Shown here piece after piece: positions 1-6,917 of a stretch of 64,000 nucleotides of DNA. Numbering within the stretch: position 1 is the first letter of the stretch; each line of letters starts with the position of its first letter. A model generated the notes under the pieces. The model saw nothing but the letters and a program-made list of their open reading frames with translations. It did no database searches and was not told the DNA's origin. The position numbers and the translations under genes were made by a program. The stretch is from assembly GCA_001274695.2 (NCBI GenBank), contig LARU01000004.1, forward strand, positions 248,001 to 312,000. The letters are read 5' to 3'. This DNA is from Azoarcus sp. PA01 (GTDB lineage: Bacteria; Pseudomonadota; Gammaproteobacteria; Burkholderiales; Rhodocyclaceae).

Positions 1-420
1 TGGCACGAGGAGGCCGGTCTGGTGATCTTCGCCGGCGGACTGCTTTTCCTGGCCGTGTGGTTGCTGCGCTACGACATCGCGCGTCATAACGCGCGTCAGA
101 ACGGGCTGACACGCTTCATCGCGATCTGTCTGCTGTCGGGGTACGCGTGGCTCGCAGCGGGAGCCCTGTTGGGGCTGGCGAACGGTTTCGCGCCGGGCGC
201 GGCGATGCGGGATGCCGCACTGCATGCGATCGCACTCGGCTTCGTGTTCGCGATGGTGTTCGGCCACGCGCCGATCATTTTCCCCGCGATTGCGAGAGTC
301 AAGCTGCCGTATCACCCGGTGTTTTACGTGCCGCTCGCCGCGCTGCACGTATCGCTCGCGGCGCGCATCGCCGGAAGCGCAGGCGAGTGGTACGCGGTGC
401 GGCAACTGGGGGAGTGCTGA
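1..420 (+). CDS. C-terminal part of a polytopic membrane protein, NnrS-like (5' truncated by the window, probable frameshift)
   Basis: The frame is open from base 1, so the gene begins outside the window. About 139 residues are visible with at least three hydrophobic segments and a His-containing helix (HAIALGFVFAMVFGHAP). This resembles the helix THLIAVGFMLNIMFGA in the NnrS-like protein at 24821-26083. The frame stops at 418-420, but a second frame entered at the G-run at 408-412 continues to 497 with VALLLFIVTMVTSVL and a basic tail, which is what a last transmembrane helix looks like. One missing G would explain this. The NnrS-type assignment (membrane protein of denitrifiers linked to NO metabolism) is tentative. 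Confidence 0.5.
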   Translation, partial: WHEEAGLVIFAGGLLFLAVWLLRYDIARHNARQNGLTRFIAICLLSGYAWLAAGALLGLANGFAPGAAMRDAALHAIALGFVFAMVFGHAPIIFPAIARVKLPYHPVFYVPLAALHVSLAARIAGSAGEWYAVRQLGEC

Positions 421-588
421 ATGGCGTGGCGTTGCTGCTGTTCATCGTGACGATGGTCACGAGCGTGCTGCGGGGACGAAAGCGGGGCAGGGCGTGAGGG
501 TTCGGGGCTTCAGGAGAGAGGGGATCGGACGAGTCACCGCTCTTCCGGTGGCGGTCTCGCCGTTGGGGGGAATCGAGCGGACGGTTGA

Positions 589-1350
589 TCACGGGAATCC
601 GGGGGTCGCAGTCGGGAAGACCGCGCGGTAGATCGACTCGCTGGCGTAGGCCATCACGGGAAGAGCCACCGGGAGGAGCAGGGGGATCGCGATCGACAGC
701 ATGACCGTCGCCGCGAGGATCAAAGCCCACAGCATGTTCGCGATGAAGCTGTGGAAAACCGCACGAACGCTCGCATTGACCGCGACGACGAGGCCGGCCC
801 GGCGCTCGATCAGCAGGGGTACTGCGTAGGCGGTGACGAAAAACACGATCAGCGCAAAAAATCCTCCGGCAATCGACACTCCGACATGAAACCGCAGCAC
901 GGTACCCGACAGCGGAAGAAGCAGGCTCCAGTCGGAACTGCTGTCGCCGACCATGAAGCTGTACAGGATCCCGGCATCGGTCATCCAGATCACGAACACG
1001 AAGCCGCAAACCAGCATCAAGCCCCAGAGGTCCCGCGGCGTGTTCACGAACCCGGCGGCGACGTCTCGAATCCCAGGTCTGCCGCCGCCGCGGCGCACTC
1101 TCGAAATCGCGAAAAATCCGGCGAGCAGGCCCGGTGCGATGAGCATGAACCCGCCGATAAGCGGTAGTCCCATCGGACTGAAGCCGAGGCTCACCAGTGC
1201 GCCCAGCAGGCCGACACCCGCAAGCATGAACGTTCCGGCATACAGGATGCTGATCAGCGGCGCCGACAGGAATACGCGCAAACCTTCGCCCACGGCCGTG
1301 GCAATTTGCACGGGACGGATATGCTGCGGTTGCGGGCGGCTGGCATTCAT
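589..1350 (-). CDS. DUF2189-family integral membrane protein
   Basis: A 253-residue protein with about six hydrophobic segments. Its layout is that of the DUF2189 predicted membrane proteins: a soluble N-terminus, paired helices, then a long hydrophobic stretch near FFALIVFFVTAYAVPLL. Its biochemical function is unknown. It starts with ATG at 1350 and diverges from the cytochrome gene at 1591. The 240-base spacer carries an FNR-type box oriented toward the cytochrome. No partner gene is apparent on its own strand. The family call rests on overall pattern recognition and was not checked by a search. Confidence 0.6.
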   Translation of the reverse strand: MNASRPQPQHIRPVQIATAVGEGLRVFLSAPLISILYAGTFMLAGVGLLGALVSLGFSPMGLPLIGGFMLIAPGLLAGFFAISRVRRGGGRPGIRDVAAGFVNTPRDLWGLMLVCGFVFVIWMTDAGILYSFMVGDSSSDWSLLLPLSGTVLRFHVGVSIAGGFFALIVFFVTAYAVPLLIERRAGLVVAVNASVRAVFHSFIANMLWALILAATVMLSIAIPLLLPVALPVMAYASESIYRAVFPTATPGFP

Positions 1351-1491
1351 CCGGGAGGCTCACAACAGGTTCGGGATCACTTTCGCTCCGACGCGTCTTT
1401 CACTCCACGATACACATCAATCGGGCGAGCGGAACGGAAAAGTTGTAGGGTTCACGAGGCCCGGCGGAGCGGTTGAATCGAGATTTCCGAC

Positions 1492-1533
1492 TTGATTTAC
1501 GTCAAATTGGATGGCGTATGTAAACGATATGAT
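1492..1533 (+). promoter_or_regulatory. FNR/DNR-class activator box plus -10 for the cytochrome c gene
   Basis: TTGAT-TTAC-GTCAA occupies 1492-1505, a perfect FNR/DNR-type inverted repeat. A near-consensus -10 TATGAT lies at 1528-1533. The gap between box and -10 is 22 bases, which puts the box centre near -41.5 for a start around 1540. This is the classical class II activator position. It predicts expression under low oxygen and/or nitric oxide. Confidence 0.85.
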
Positions 1534-1590
1534 CAGTGGTTTTAATACGGGGCAATGCAAATATTCACCCCCACATGACAGGAGATTATA

Positions 1591-2097
1591 ATGAAAAAAT
1601 CCACAATGATTCTTGCGGCATCGCTCGCCGCCCTGTTGTCCGCGTGCGGAGAAAAGGAAAGCGACGTTCCTGCAGCCCCCGCGACGACTCCCGCACCCGC
1701 TCCGGCAGCACCCGAAACGCCGGCGACCCCGCCCGCGTCGGAAGCTCCGGCTGCACCGGCTGCCCCGGCCGCGCCGGCCACTTCCGAAGCGCCCGCAGCA
1801 GCGCCGGCCGCCCCGGCTGCGTCGGCCGCCCCGGCCGCGTCGGCAGCGAACGGAGCGAGCGTCTATAACAAGACGTGTTCGCTGTGCCATGCAGCAGGCG
1901 TTGCCGGCGCACCGAAGCCGGGCGACAAGGCCGACTGGGGCCCGCGTATCGCCCAAGGCAAGGACACCCTTTACAAGCACGCGATCGAAGGCTTCACCGG
2001 CTCGAAAGGCATGATGCCCCCGCGCGGCGGCGGTGCTTCGCTGACTGACGAGGAAGTCAAGGCGGCCGTCGATTACATGGTTGAAAAGTCGAGCTGA
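1591..2097 (+). CDS. Lipid-anchored monoheme c-type cytochrome (cytochrome c5-like)
   Basis: The 168-residue protein begins with a lipoprotein signal (LAALLSACGEK, lipidated Cys at about 20). An Ala/Pro-rich tether of about 65 residues follows, and then a C-terminal heme domain. The heme site is CSLCH near residue 95, and the probable axial Met lies in GMMPPRGG. This is the pattern of small class I cytochromes that shuttle electrons in the periplasm. A Shine-Dalgarno GGAG precedes the ATG at 1591. The FNR-class promoter and the nearby nos and nar operons suggest an electron donor in denitrification, perhaps to NosZ or a nitrite reductase outside the window. The partner is an inference. Confidence 0.85.
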   Translation: MKKSTMILAASLAALLSACGEKESDVPAAPATTPAPAPAAPETPATPPASEAPAAPAAPAAPATSEAPAAAPAAPAASAAPAASAANGASVYNKTCSLCHAAGVAGAPKPGDKADWGPRIAQGKDTLYKHAIEGFTGSKGMMPPRGGGASLTDEEVKAAVDYMVEKSS

Positions 2098-2151
2098 TCT
2101 CGACGAGGAATCATGGCCGTCACGCTCTGCGAGACGGCCGGCAACAAATGA

Positions 2152-2177
2152 GGGGCGATCGAATCGCCCCTTTTTTT
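2152..2177 (+). terminator. Rho-independent terminator of the cytochrome c gene
   Basis: An 8-bp perfect stem (GGGGCGAT / ATCGCCCC) with a CGA loop is followed by seven T residues. It lies 55 bases after the cytochrome stop codon and faces the convergent end of the small gene pair that follows nosL. Confidence 0.9.
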
Positions 2178-2227
2178 CCGCCTCTGCGGCAGCATGGCCC
2201 GCCCGCTCCTGCAGGCCGACCGACGGC

Positions 2228-2593
2228 TCAGGCCTCGCTCTCGATCCCCAGCATCGGATTTTCGAGCAGCGCACGAATCAGTTGCGCGACGTTGTCAGCC
2301 GGAGCCCGGTCCGGACGGGTCAGCGGATCGGCGTGCACCCGACCGTCGGCGTCGTGAAGGTGGTTCGGAAAACTTGCAAGGTCGCGGTGCAGCGGGGCGG
2401 TGTCGATACCGGCTTCGGCGTCGCCGTGGGTCCAGCGCAGCGAATAGGCGTCGGGCGCGGCATAACGGATGGTCAGCGCGACGCCGTTTTCGAGCGTCGC
2501 GATCAGCGCATCCTGCTTCTGCTCGACGGGCAACGCGAGCCGTTCCCCGAAGTCCTTTTCGATGGCTGTCGCAAGTTCGATGTGCAGGCTCAT
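2228..2593 (-). CDS. Small protein resembling the DUF6516/TumE toxin family
   Basis: About 121 residues. The central part (YSLRW, an acidic-rich turn, then IDTAPLHRDLASFPNHLHDADG) recalls the conserved block of DUF6516, the family of the TumE toxin: an aromatic-rich strand, a D-x-APxH motif and a PxHxH-like motif. The start is placed at ATG 2593, which overlaps the stop of the upstream gene as ATGA, so translation is probably coupled. The pair sits at the 3' end of the nosRDFYL operon, which is an odd place for a toxin. It could instead be a nos accessory protein. The family match is from memory of the motif. Confidence 0.5.
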   Translation of the reverse strand: MSLHIELATAIEKDFGERLALPVEQKQDALIATLENGVALTIRYAAPDAYSLRWTHGDAEAGIDTAPLHRDLASFPNHLHDADGRVHADPLTRPDRAPADNVAQLIRALLENPMLGIESEA

Positions 2594-2862
2594 TTGCGAC
2601 CGATCTCCTTCAGGCATTCGGCAAGCATCGCGCGGACGGTCTCCCGGGTGTCGGAGAGGATGCGCGCGCTGAGGTAATGTTCGTAAGCGGGATGTTCGGG
2701 AACCGCGCCGGTGTAGATCCGCTCGAGCAGCGCGATCTCGTCCGCCACGCCGTAGCTTTCGAGGATGCTGCCGCGGTTCTCGCGCAGTTCGTAGATCAGG
2801 CGCGACAGCTGTTCGAGCTGGATCGCATCTTCAGGCTCGAAGTCGTTGTAGAAGTTTGCCAT
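2590..2862 (-). CDS. Unknown acidic helical protein, partner of the TumE-like gene
   Basis: About 90 residues, acidic and predicted mostly helical, with no signal peptide or membrane segment. ATG 2862 was chosen over GTG 2868 because AGGG lies nine bases upstream of it. The GTG alternative would overlap the nosL stop as GTGA. The nosL stop lies only two bases before this start, so the gene is read from the nos transcript. In a toxin-antitoxin reading it would be the antitoxin, but no DNA-binding motif is obvious. No function is claimed. Confidence 0.55.
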   Translation of the reverse strand: MANFYNDFEPEDAIQLEQLSRLIYELRENRGSILESYGVADEIALLERIYTGAVPEHPAYEHYLSARILSDTRETVRAMLAECLKEIGRK

Positions 2863-2864
2863 CG

Positions 2865-3422
2865 TCACATACCCTGATCATGGAGCACACCGCCGTCCAG
2901 CACTGCCATGGCCGGAGTGACGTCGGCAAATGCGACGACCTTGCCGCCATGCTCGGTGGCGAATTTCTGCGCATCCCCTTCGAGCGCGAACGAAGCGATC
3001 GTCGGCCCCATCGAACCGTGGCGCGAGCTGCCGTGGACGTACCAAGCGGCTTTCGCGTCGATCCAGTTGTCGCGCGGCTCCGCCCAGTCGGCCTTGCCCA
3101 TGTCCTGGACGAACAGCGCACGCGCCTGCCTTACCTGCTCCGGCTTGAAGTAGATCGCGAACATTTCCACGGTGTCGCAGAAGAAATCGGGTTCGGCGCG
3201 GTCGGCGTAGTGAATCTGCGCTTTCGGTCCCGGGTAGTCGGCGAGCAGCATGCCGTCGAGCGAGCAGGAAGTGCTGCGGTCGATCTCGACCGGGACGAGC
3301 GGCGCAGACCCGTCGGTTTTCCCGCACGCGGCGAGCAGCGTCGCGGCGAAACACACGACGAGCAGGTGGCGTACGAGCGAGCTGCGCAGCGGATTGGCGG
3401 GCGGGCGTGTTGGCGCGTTCAT
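2865..3422 (-). CDS. nosL: NosL, copper chaperone lipoprotein for nitrous oxide reductase
   Basis: The 185-residue protein has a lipoprotein signal ending in LLAACGK. The NosL signature CSLDGMLLADYPGPKAQI supplies the Cys, Asp and Met region thought to bind Cu(I). NosL delivers copper for CuZ maturation of NosZ in the periplasm. The start at 3422 overlaps the nosY stop as ATGA. An upstream in-frame ATG would push the start deep into nosY and remove the signal peptide from the N-terminus, so it was not chosen. The gene is last of the recognised nos genes and is followed closely by two unknown small genes. Confidence 0.9.
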   Translation of the reverse strand: MNAPTRPPANPLRSSLVRHLLVVCFAATLLAACGKTDGSAPLVPVEIDRSTSCSLDGMLLADYPGPKAQIHYADRAEPDFFCDTVEMFAIYFKPEQVRQARALFVQDMGKADWAEPRDNWIDAKAAWYVHGSSRHGSMGPTIASFALEGDAQKFATEHGGKVVAFADVTPAMAVLDGGVLHDQGM

Positions 3423-4234
3423 TTGCGAAATCTCCAGGTGGCGACAGCGAGCGGTGTCACGATCCATGCCAGCATCACCAGGCCGAGCAGCCACGGCTCA
3501 GCGAGCGTGCGGGGAAAAACGGTGGCGAGCCCGTACAGCGTGCGGACGTCGTCGAGCGTGAAGATGTTGAGGATGCGGAACACGTCGGCGGGGTTGAGCA
3601 GCAGCAGGTAGGGAAAAACCTCGCCGCCGTAGCTGCCGCCGGTGACGACCAGCGCGCCGAGCAGCAGCAGGTCGAACACCAGCACGAAGAAGAACCAGGC
3701 CGCGATCGCGAGGCCGGACGCGCGGGTGCGGTCGGCAGCGAACACCGACAGCATCACCGCGATGCTCAGGAAAGCCATGCCCAGGAGCACCGAGCTCGCC
3801 ATGAAGCCGAAGTAGTGGAACAGCGCGGGGAGGTCGAGTTGCGCCGCGAGCACGACGGCGACGAGCCCGAAGCCGGCAATCGTCGAGAAAGCGAGCGCCG
3901 CCGCGAGGCCGAGATATTTGCCGAGCAGCAGCTCGAAGCGGGTGATCGGCATCGACAGCAGCAGGTCGAGCGAGCCGCGCTCGCGCTCGCCGACGATCGC
4001 ATCGAAGCCGAGCACCAGCGCGATCAGCGGGATCAGGTAGATCACGAGGCTGACGAGGCTCGCGATCGTCACCCCGATCGACCGGAACCCCACCGCGCCC
4101 TGCTGCGCGCCGCCGAAATACGCGATCACCAGCGCGAACACCGTGAACACGAGCGCCACCGCGAGCACCCAGCGGTTGCGGATGCGGTCCCAGAATTCCT
4201 TGCCGGCGATCGTGCCGACCTGTCGCAATTCCAT
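3419..4234 (-). CDS. nosY: NosY, membrane subunit of the NosFY ABC transporter
   Basis: A 271-residue ABC-2 type permease with six hydrophobic segments. The amphipathic loop contains GERERGSLDLLLSMPITR, typical of the NosY/DUF families. NosY pairs with the ATPase NosF and the periplasmic NosD to support assembly of the CuZ centre, probably by providing a sulfur species. The gene begins four bases after the nosF stop and overlaps nosL by four bases, so the three are translationally coupled. Confidence 0.92.
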   Translation of the reverse strand: MELRQVGTIAGKEFWDRIRNRWVLAVALVFTVFALVIAYFGGAQQGAVGFRSIGVTIASLVSLVIYLIPLIALVLGFDAIVGERERGSLDLLLSMPITRFELLLGKYLGLAAALAFSTIAGFGLVAVVLAAQLDLPALFHYFGFMASSVLLGMAFLSIAVMLSVFAADRTRASGLAIAAWFFFVLVFDLLLLGALVVTGGSYGGEVFPYLLLLNPADVFRILNIFTLDDVRTLYGLATVFPRTLAEPWLLGLVMLAWIVTPLAVATWRFRK

Positions 4235-4238
4235 ATGA

Positions 4239-5189
4239 TCAATCCGAAAAACCGAAGAACACGTCTTCGAGCGACGGTTCGTGGACGTGAAGATCGAGCA
4301 CCTTGTCGCCGAGCGACGCGAGCGCCTGCAGCACGAGCATCTTCGCGTCGCGCCGGCACTGCACTGCGACGTGATCGTCGCGTGCTTCGACCGCGGTGAC
4401 CGGCAGATGACCCAGCACCGTGCGGACGCGCTCGAAATCGGCCTGCGGCAGCCGCACGTGGAACCACAGCGGCAGGTCCATCCGCTCGCGCAGCATCTGC
4501 ACCGTGCCGACCGCCTGCATCTTGCCCGCCGCCATGATCGCCAGCCGATCGACTCGCTCCTGGATCTCGGCGAGGATGTGCGAAGTCAGGATCATCGTCA
4601 CGCCGTCGGCCTTGAGGCCGCGCAGGATCAGGTAGAACTCGCGGATCGCTTCGGGATCGAGGCCGTTGGTCGGCTCGTCGAGGAACAGGAGCTGCGGGCG
4701 GCCGAGCAGTGCCTGTGCGAAGCCGAGCCGCTGACGCATGCCTTTCGAGTACTCCCGGACGCGCCGCCTGGCCGCATGGGTGAGCCCGACGCGCTCGAGC
4801 ACCGGGGCGCACTCGTTCGCCGGCACGCGCTTGAGGCGGGCGAAGAACTGCAGTGTCTCGAGGCCGGTGAGGTTGTCGTAGAGCACGACGTTTTCCGGCA
4901 GATAGCCGATCTTGCGCCGCACGGCGCGAAAGCCGCCGCCGCTCACCGGCGCGCCATCGATGCGGATGTCGCCCGAGGTCATCGGGACCAGTCCGAGCAT
5001 CATCTTGAACAGCGTGCTCTTGCCCGCGCCATTGTGCCCGATCAGCCCGAACAGCTCGCCGCGGCCGACGTCGAGGTCGACGCCGTCAACGGCATGAACG
5101 GCGCCGTAATGCCTGGTCGCGCCACGCACGGCGACGATCGCGGCCGGTTCGACGCCGCGCTCAGCGTGCTGCGGGGTGGTGCTTGTCAC
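4239..5189 (-). CDS. nosF: NosF, ATPase of the NosFY ABC transporter
   Basis: A 316-residue ABC ATPase. The Walker A motif is GHNGAGKST near residue 53, the signature is YSKGMRQRLG, and the Walker B is LLFLDEPTNGLDPE. A roughly 90-residue C-terminal extension follows, as in other NosF proteins. GTG 5189 was chosen because GGAG stands nine bases before it; this start lies 29 bases inside the nosD 3' end. NosF powers NosY for NosZ cofactor assembly. Confidence 0.92.
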   Translation of the reverse strand: MTSTTPQHAERGVEPAAIVAVRGATRHYGAVHAVDGVDLDVGRGELFGLIGHNGAGKSTLFKMMLGLVPMTSGDIRIDGAPVSGGGFRAVRRKIGYLPENVVLYDNLTGLETLQFFARLKRVPANECAPVLERVGLTHAARRRVREYSKGMRQRLGFAQALLGRPQLLFLDEPTNGLDPEAIREFYLILRGLKADGVTMILTSHILAEIQERVDRLAIMAAGKMQAVGTVQMLRERMDLPLWFHVRLPQADFERVRTVLGHLPVTAVEARDDHVAVQCRRDAKMLVLQALASLGDKVLDLHVHEPSLEDVFFGFSD

Positions 5190-6447
5190 GCCATTTGCTC
5201 CAGTTCTCGTGTGCGGGTCGCATGTGCGGCTTCCGGTCGATGATGCTCGGGGCGCGCAGCAGCGGGAACTGCTGGCCGACGAGTCGCAACGTCTGAACTG
5301 CGGGGCTCGCGAGCAGAAGTTTCATCATCGGGTGTTGCCAGGACAAGCGGTCGACCAGATCGTTGGCTTCGTAAGGGACGTCCCCATGGCCGTCGCCGTT
5401 GCGGTCCCAGCCAAGATAATTGCTCCAGTAATTGCCGTCCTTGACGCCCCACAATTCGTCGCGCGCCGCGACGTAGCGGACCTGCTCGCGATTCGTGATG
5501 AAATCGTTGCCCTCGACCTGGTTGTGTTTCGATCCCGCCCACAGGTGCGTGCCGACGATGTTGTCGACGACGAGGTTGTTGCGCAGCACGTTGTACTCGG
5601 CGTCGTAGATGAAGAAACCGCGCTGGTTGCCGGCGACGACGTTGCCTTCGACGACTGAGTCCTGCAGCGTGCGCAGCATGATGCCGTGGTCGGAGTTGCC
5701 CCACGCGCGGTTATTCCGGACGATCTGCCGGCGCGCCATCATCAGCGCGAGTCCGCCGCGGTTGTGGTAGGACTCGTTGTCCTCCCAGCGGTTGTCGTTC
5801 GAATTCATGTAATGCGTGCCGTAGCGCACGTCGTGGATGCGATTGCCGATGAATTCCGCATGGTGGGAGACGTCGACGTAGATGCCGTCGCGGACGAAGC
5901 TGACGTGGTTGTTGCGGATTTTCGCTCCGGTCGTGTTGTAGAGCTGGATGCCATTGCCGCGGCTCGCGGACCGGTAATCGCGCTTGCCGGTGATCACGTT
6001 CCCGTCGATCACGACGTCCTTGACGCCCTCGATCCACACTCCGAACAGGTTGTACGTGAGGTCGCAGTCACGCACGACGGCACGATCGGCGCCGCTTTTC
6101 ATATAGATGCCCGCGTTCTGTTCGCCCAGCTTGTCCCCGGAGTTCGATACGATGAGTCCTTCGATCGTCACGTCCGGCGCGGTGATGCGGATCACATCCC
6201 CGACTCCGCCCGCGTCGAGCGTCGGGCGATCGATGCCGCGCAGCGTGAGCGGCTTGTCGATGTGCAGTCCGCCCGGGTAACGGCCGCGGGCGAGCGTGAT
6301 CGTGTCGCCCGCGGCCGCGCGGTCGATCGCCGGCTGCACCGGATCTCCGGGCGCGAGGTTCCAGGTCGCCGCATGTGCCGAGGCGCCGAGGAGCAGCGCG
6401 AGCAGTGCCAGCCACGCCGCAGCGCGTGCTCCGAAACGCAGCTTCAT
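5161..6447 (-). CDS. nosD: NosD, periplasmic copper-centre assembly protein
   Basis: The 428-residue protein starts with a Sec signal peptide (ALLALLLGASAHA, cleavage near 26). A long run of right-handed beta-helix repeats of the CASH/NosD type follows, with many repeats of the form GVWIEG, DGIYVD and HGIMLRTLQDSVVEGN. NosD is needed for CuZ assembly in NosZ together with NosFY. The gene begins 16 bases after the unknown 142-residue gene and overlaps nosF. No missing segment is apparent. Confidence 0.93.
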   Translation of the reverse strand: MKLRFGARAAAWLALLALLLGASAHAATWNLAPGDPVQPAIDRAAAGDTITLARGRYPGGLHIDKPLTLRGIDRPTLDAGGVGDVIRITAPDVTIEGLIVSNSGDKLGEQNAGIYMKSGADRAVVRDCDLTYNLFGVWIEGVKDVVIDGNVITGKRDYRSASRGNGIQLYNTTGAKIRNNHVSFVRDGIYVDVSHHAEFIGNRIHDVRYGTHYMNSNDNRWEDNESYHNRGGLALMMARRQIVRNNRAWGNSDHGIMLRTLQDSVVEGNVVAGNQRGFFIYDAEYNVLRNNLVVDNIVGTHLWAGSKHNQVEGNDFITNREQVRYVAARDELWGVKDGNYWSNYLGWDRNGDGHGDVPYEANDLVDRLSWQHPMMKLLLASPAVQTLRLVGQQFPLLRAPSIIDRKPHMRPAHENWSKWRDKHHPAAR

Positions 6448-6463
6448 TGCACCCTTGGCCGTG

Positions 6464-6892
6464 TCACAGTACGAGCAGGCCGAACGATTTCAGCGCAATG
6501 AACAGCGCCGCGCCGATCAGGAGGTTCTTGAAGCCGACGTAGCAGATCATGTCCATCGTGTTCGCGACGCGATAGCGCCGCCCCCACCACGGCCCTTCCT
6601 TGACGTACGGCTTCGAGCCGAGGCGCACGATGACTTCGAACACGCTCCAGCCGAACCACCAGCCGATGACCGCGCCGGCGTGAAGCTCGCCCATCGCCGC
6701 GAGCACCCAGACGAGACTGGCTGCAACTGCAATGGCCAGGCCGGCGGCCTGGACCGCGCGCTGTTGCTGGAAACCGGCACGGCTCCAGGGCCAGAGGTGA
6801 TCCCATATTTCTGCGGCAAGGTGGCCGATCACGCCTTCGTGGTCCGCGTAACGCGGCTTGGCGGGATCGGTCGGCATTGTCGGATTGATCAT
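6464..6892 (-). CDS. Unknown two- or three-helix membrane protein inside the nos operon
   Basis: The 142-residue protein has a polar N-terminus of about 45 residues, a hydrophobic helix (AGLAIAVAASLVWVLAAM) that runs into an aromatic segment (IGWWFGWSVFEVIVRLG), and a C-terminal helix after a GRRYRVANTMD loop. GGAGAG precedes the ATG at 6892. It lies 25 bases after the nosR stop and 16 before nosD, so it is cotranscribed with both. No cofactor-binding Cys or His pairs stand out. It is not one of the classical nos products. A structural role with NosR or NosD is only a guess from position. Confidence 0.75.
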   Translation of the reverse strand: MINPTMPTDPAKPRYADHEGVIGHLAAEIWDHLWPWSRAGFQQQRAVQAAGLAIAVAASLVWVLAAMGELHAGAVIGWWFGWSVFEVIVRLGSKPYVKEGPWWGRRYRVANTMDMICYVGFKNLLIGAALFIALKSFGLLVL

Positions 6893-6917
6893 TTCGACTC
6901 TCCAAATCCTGCAGCGA

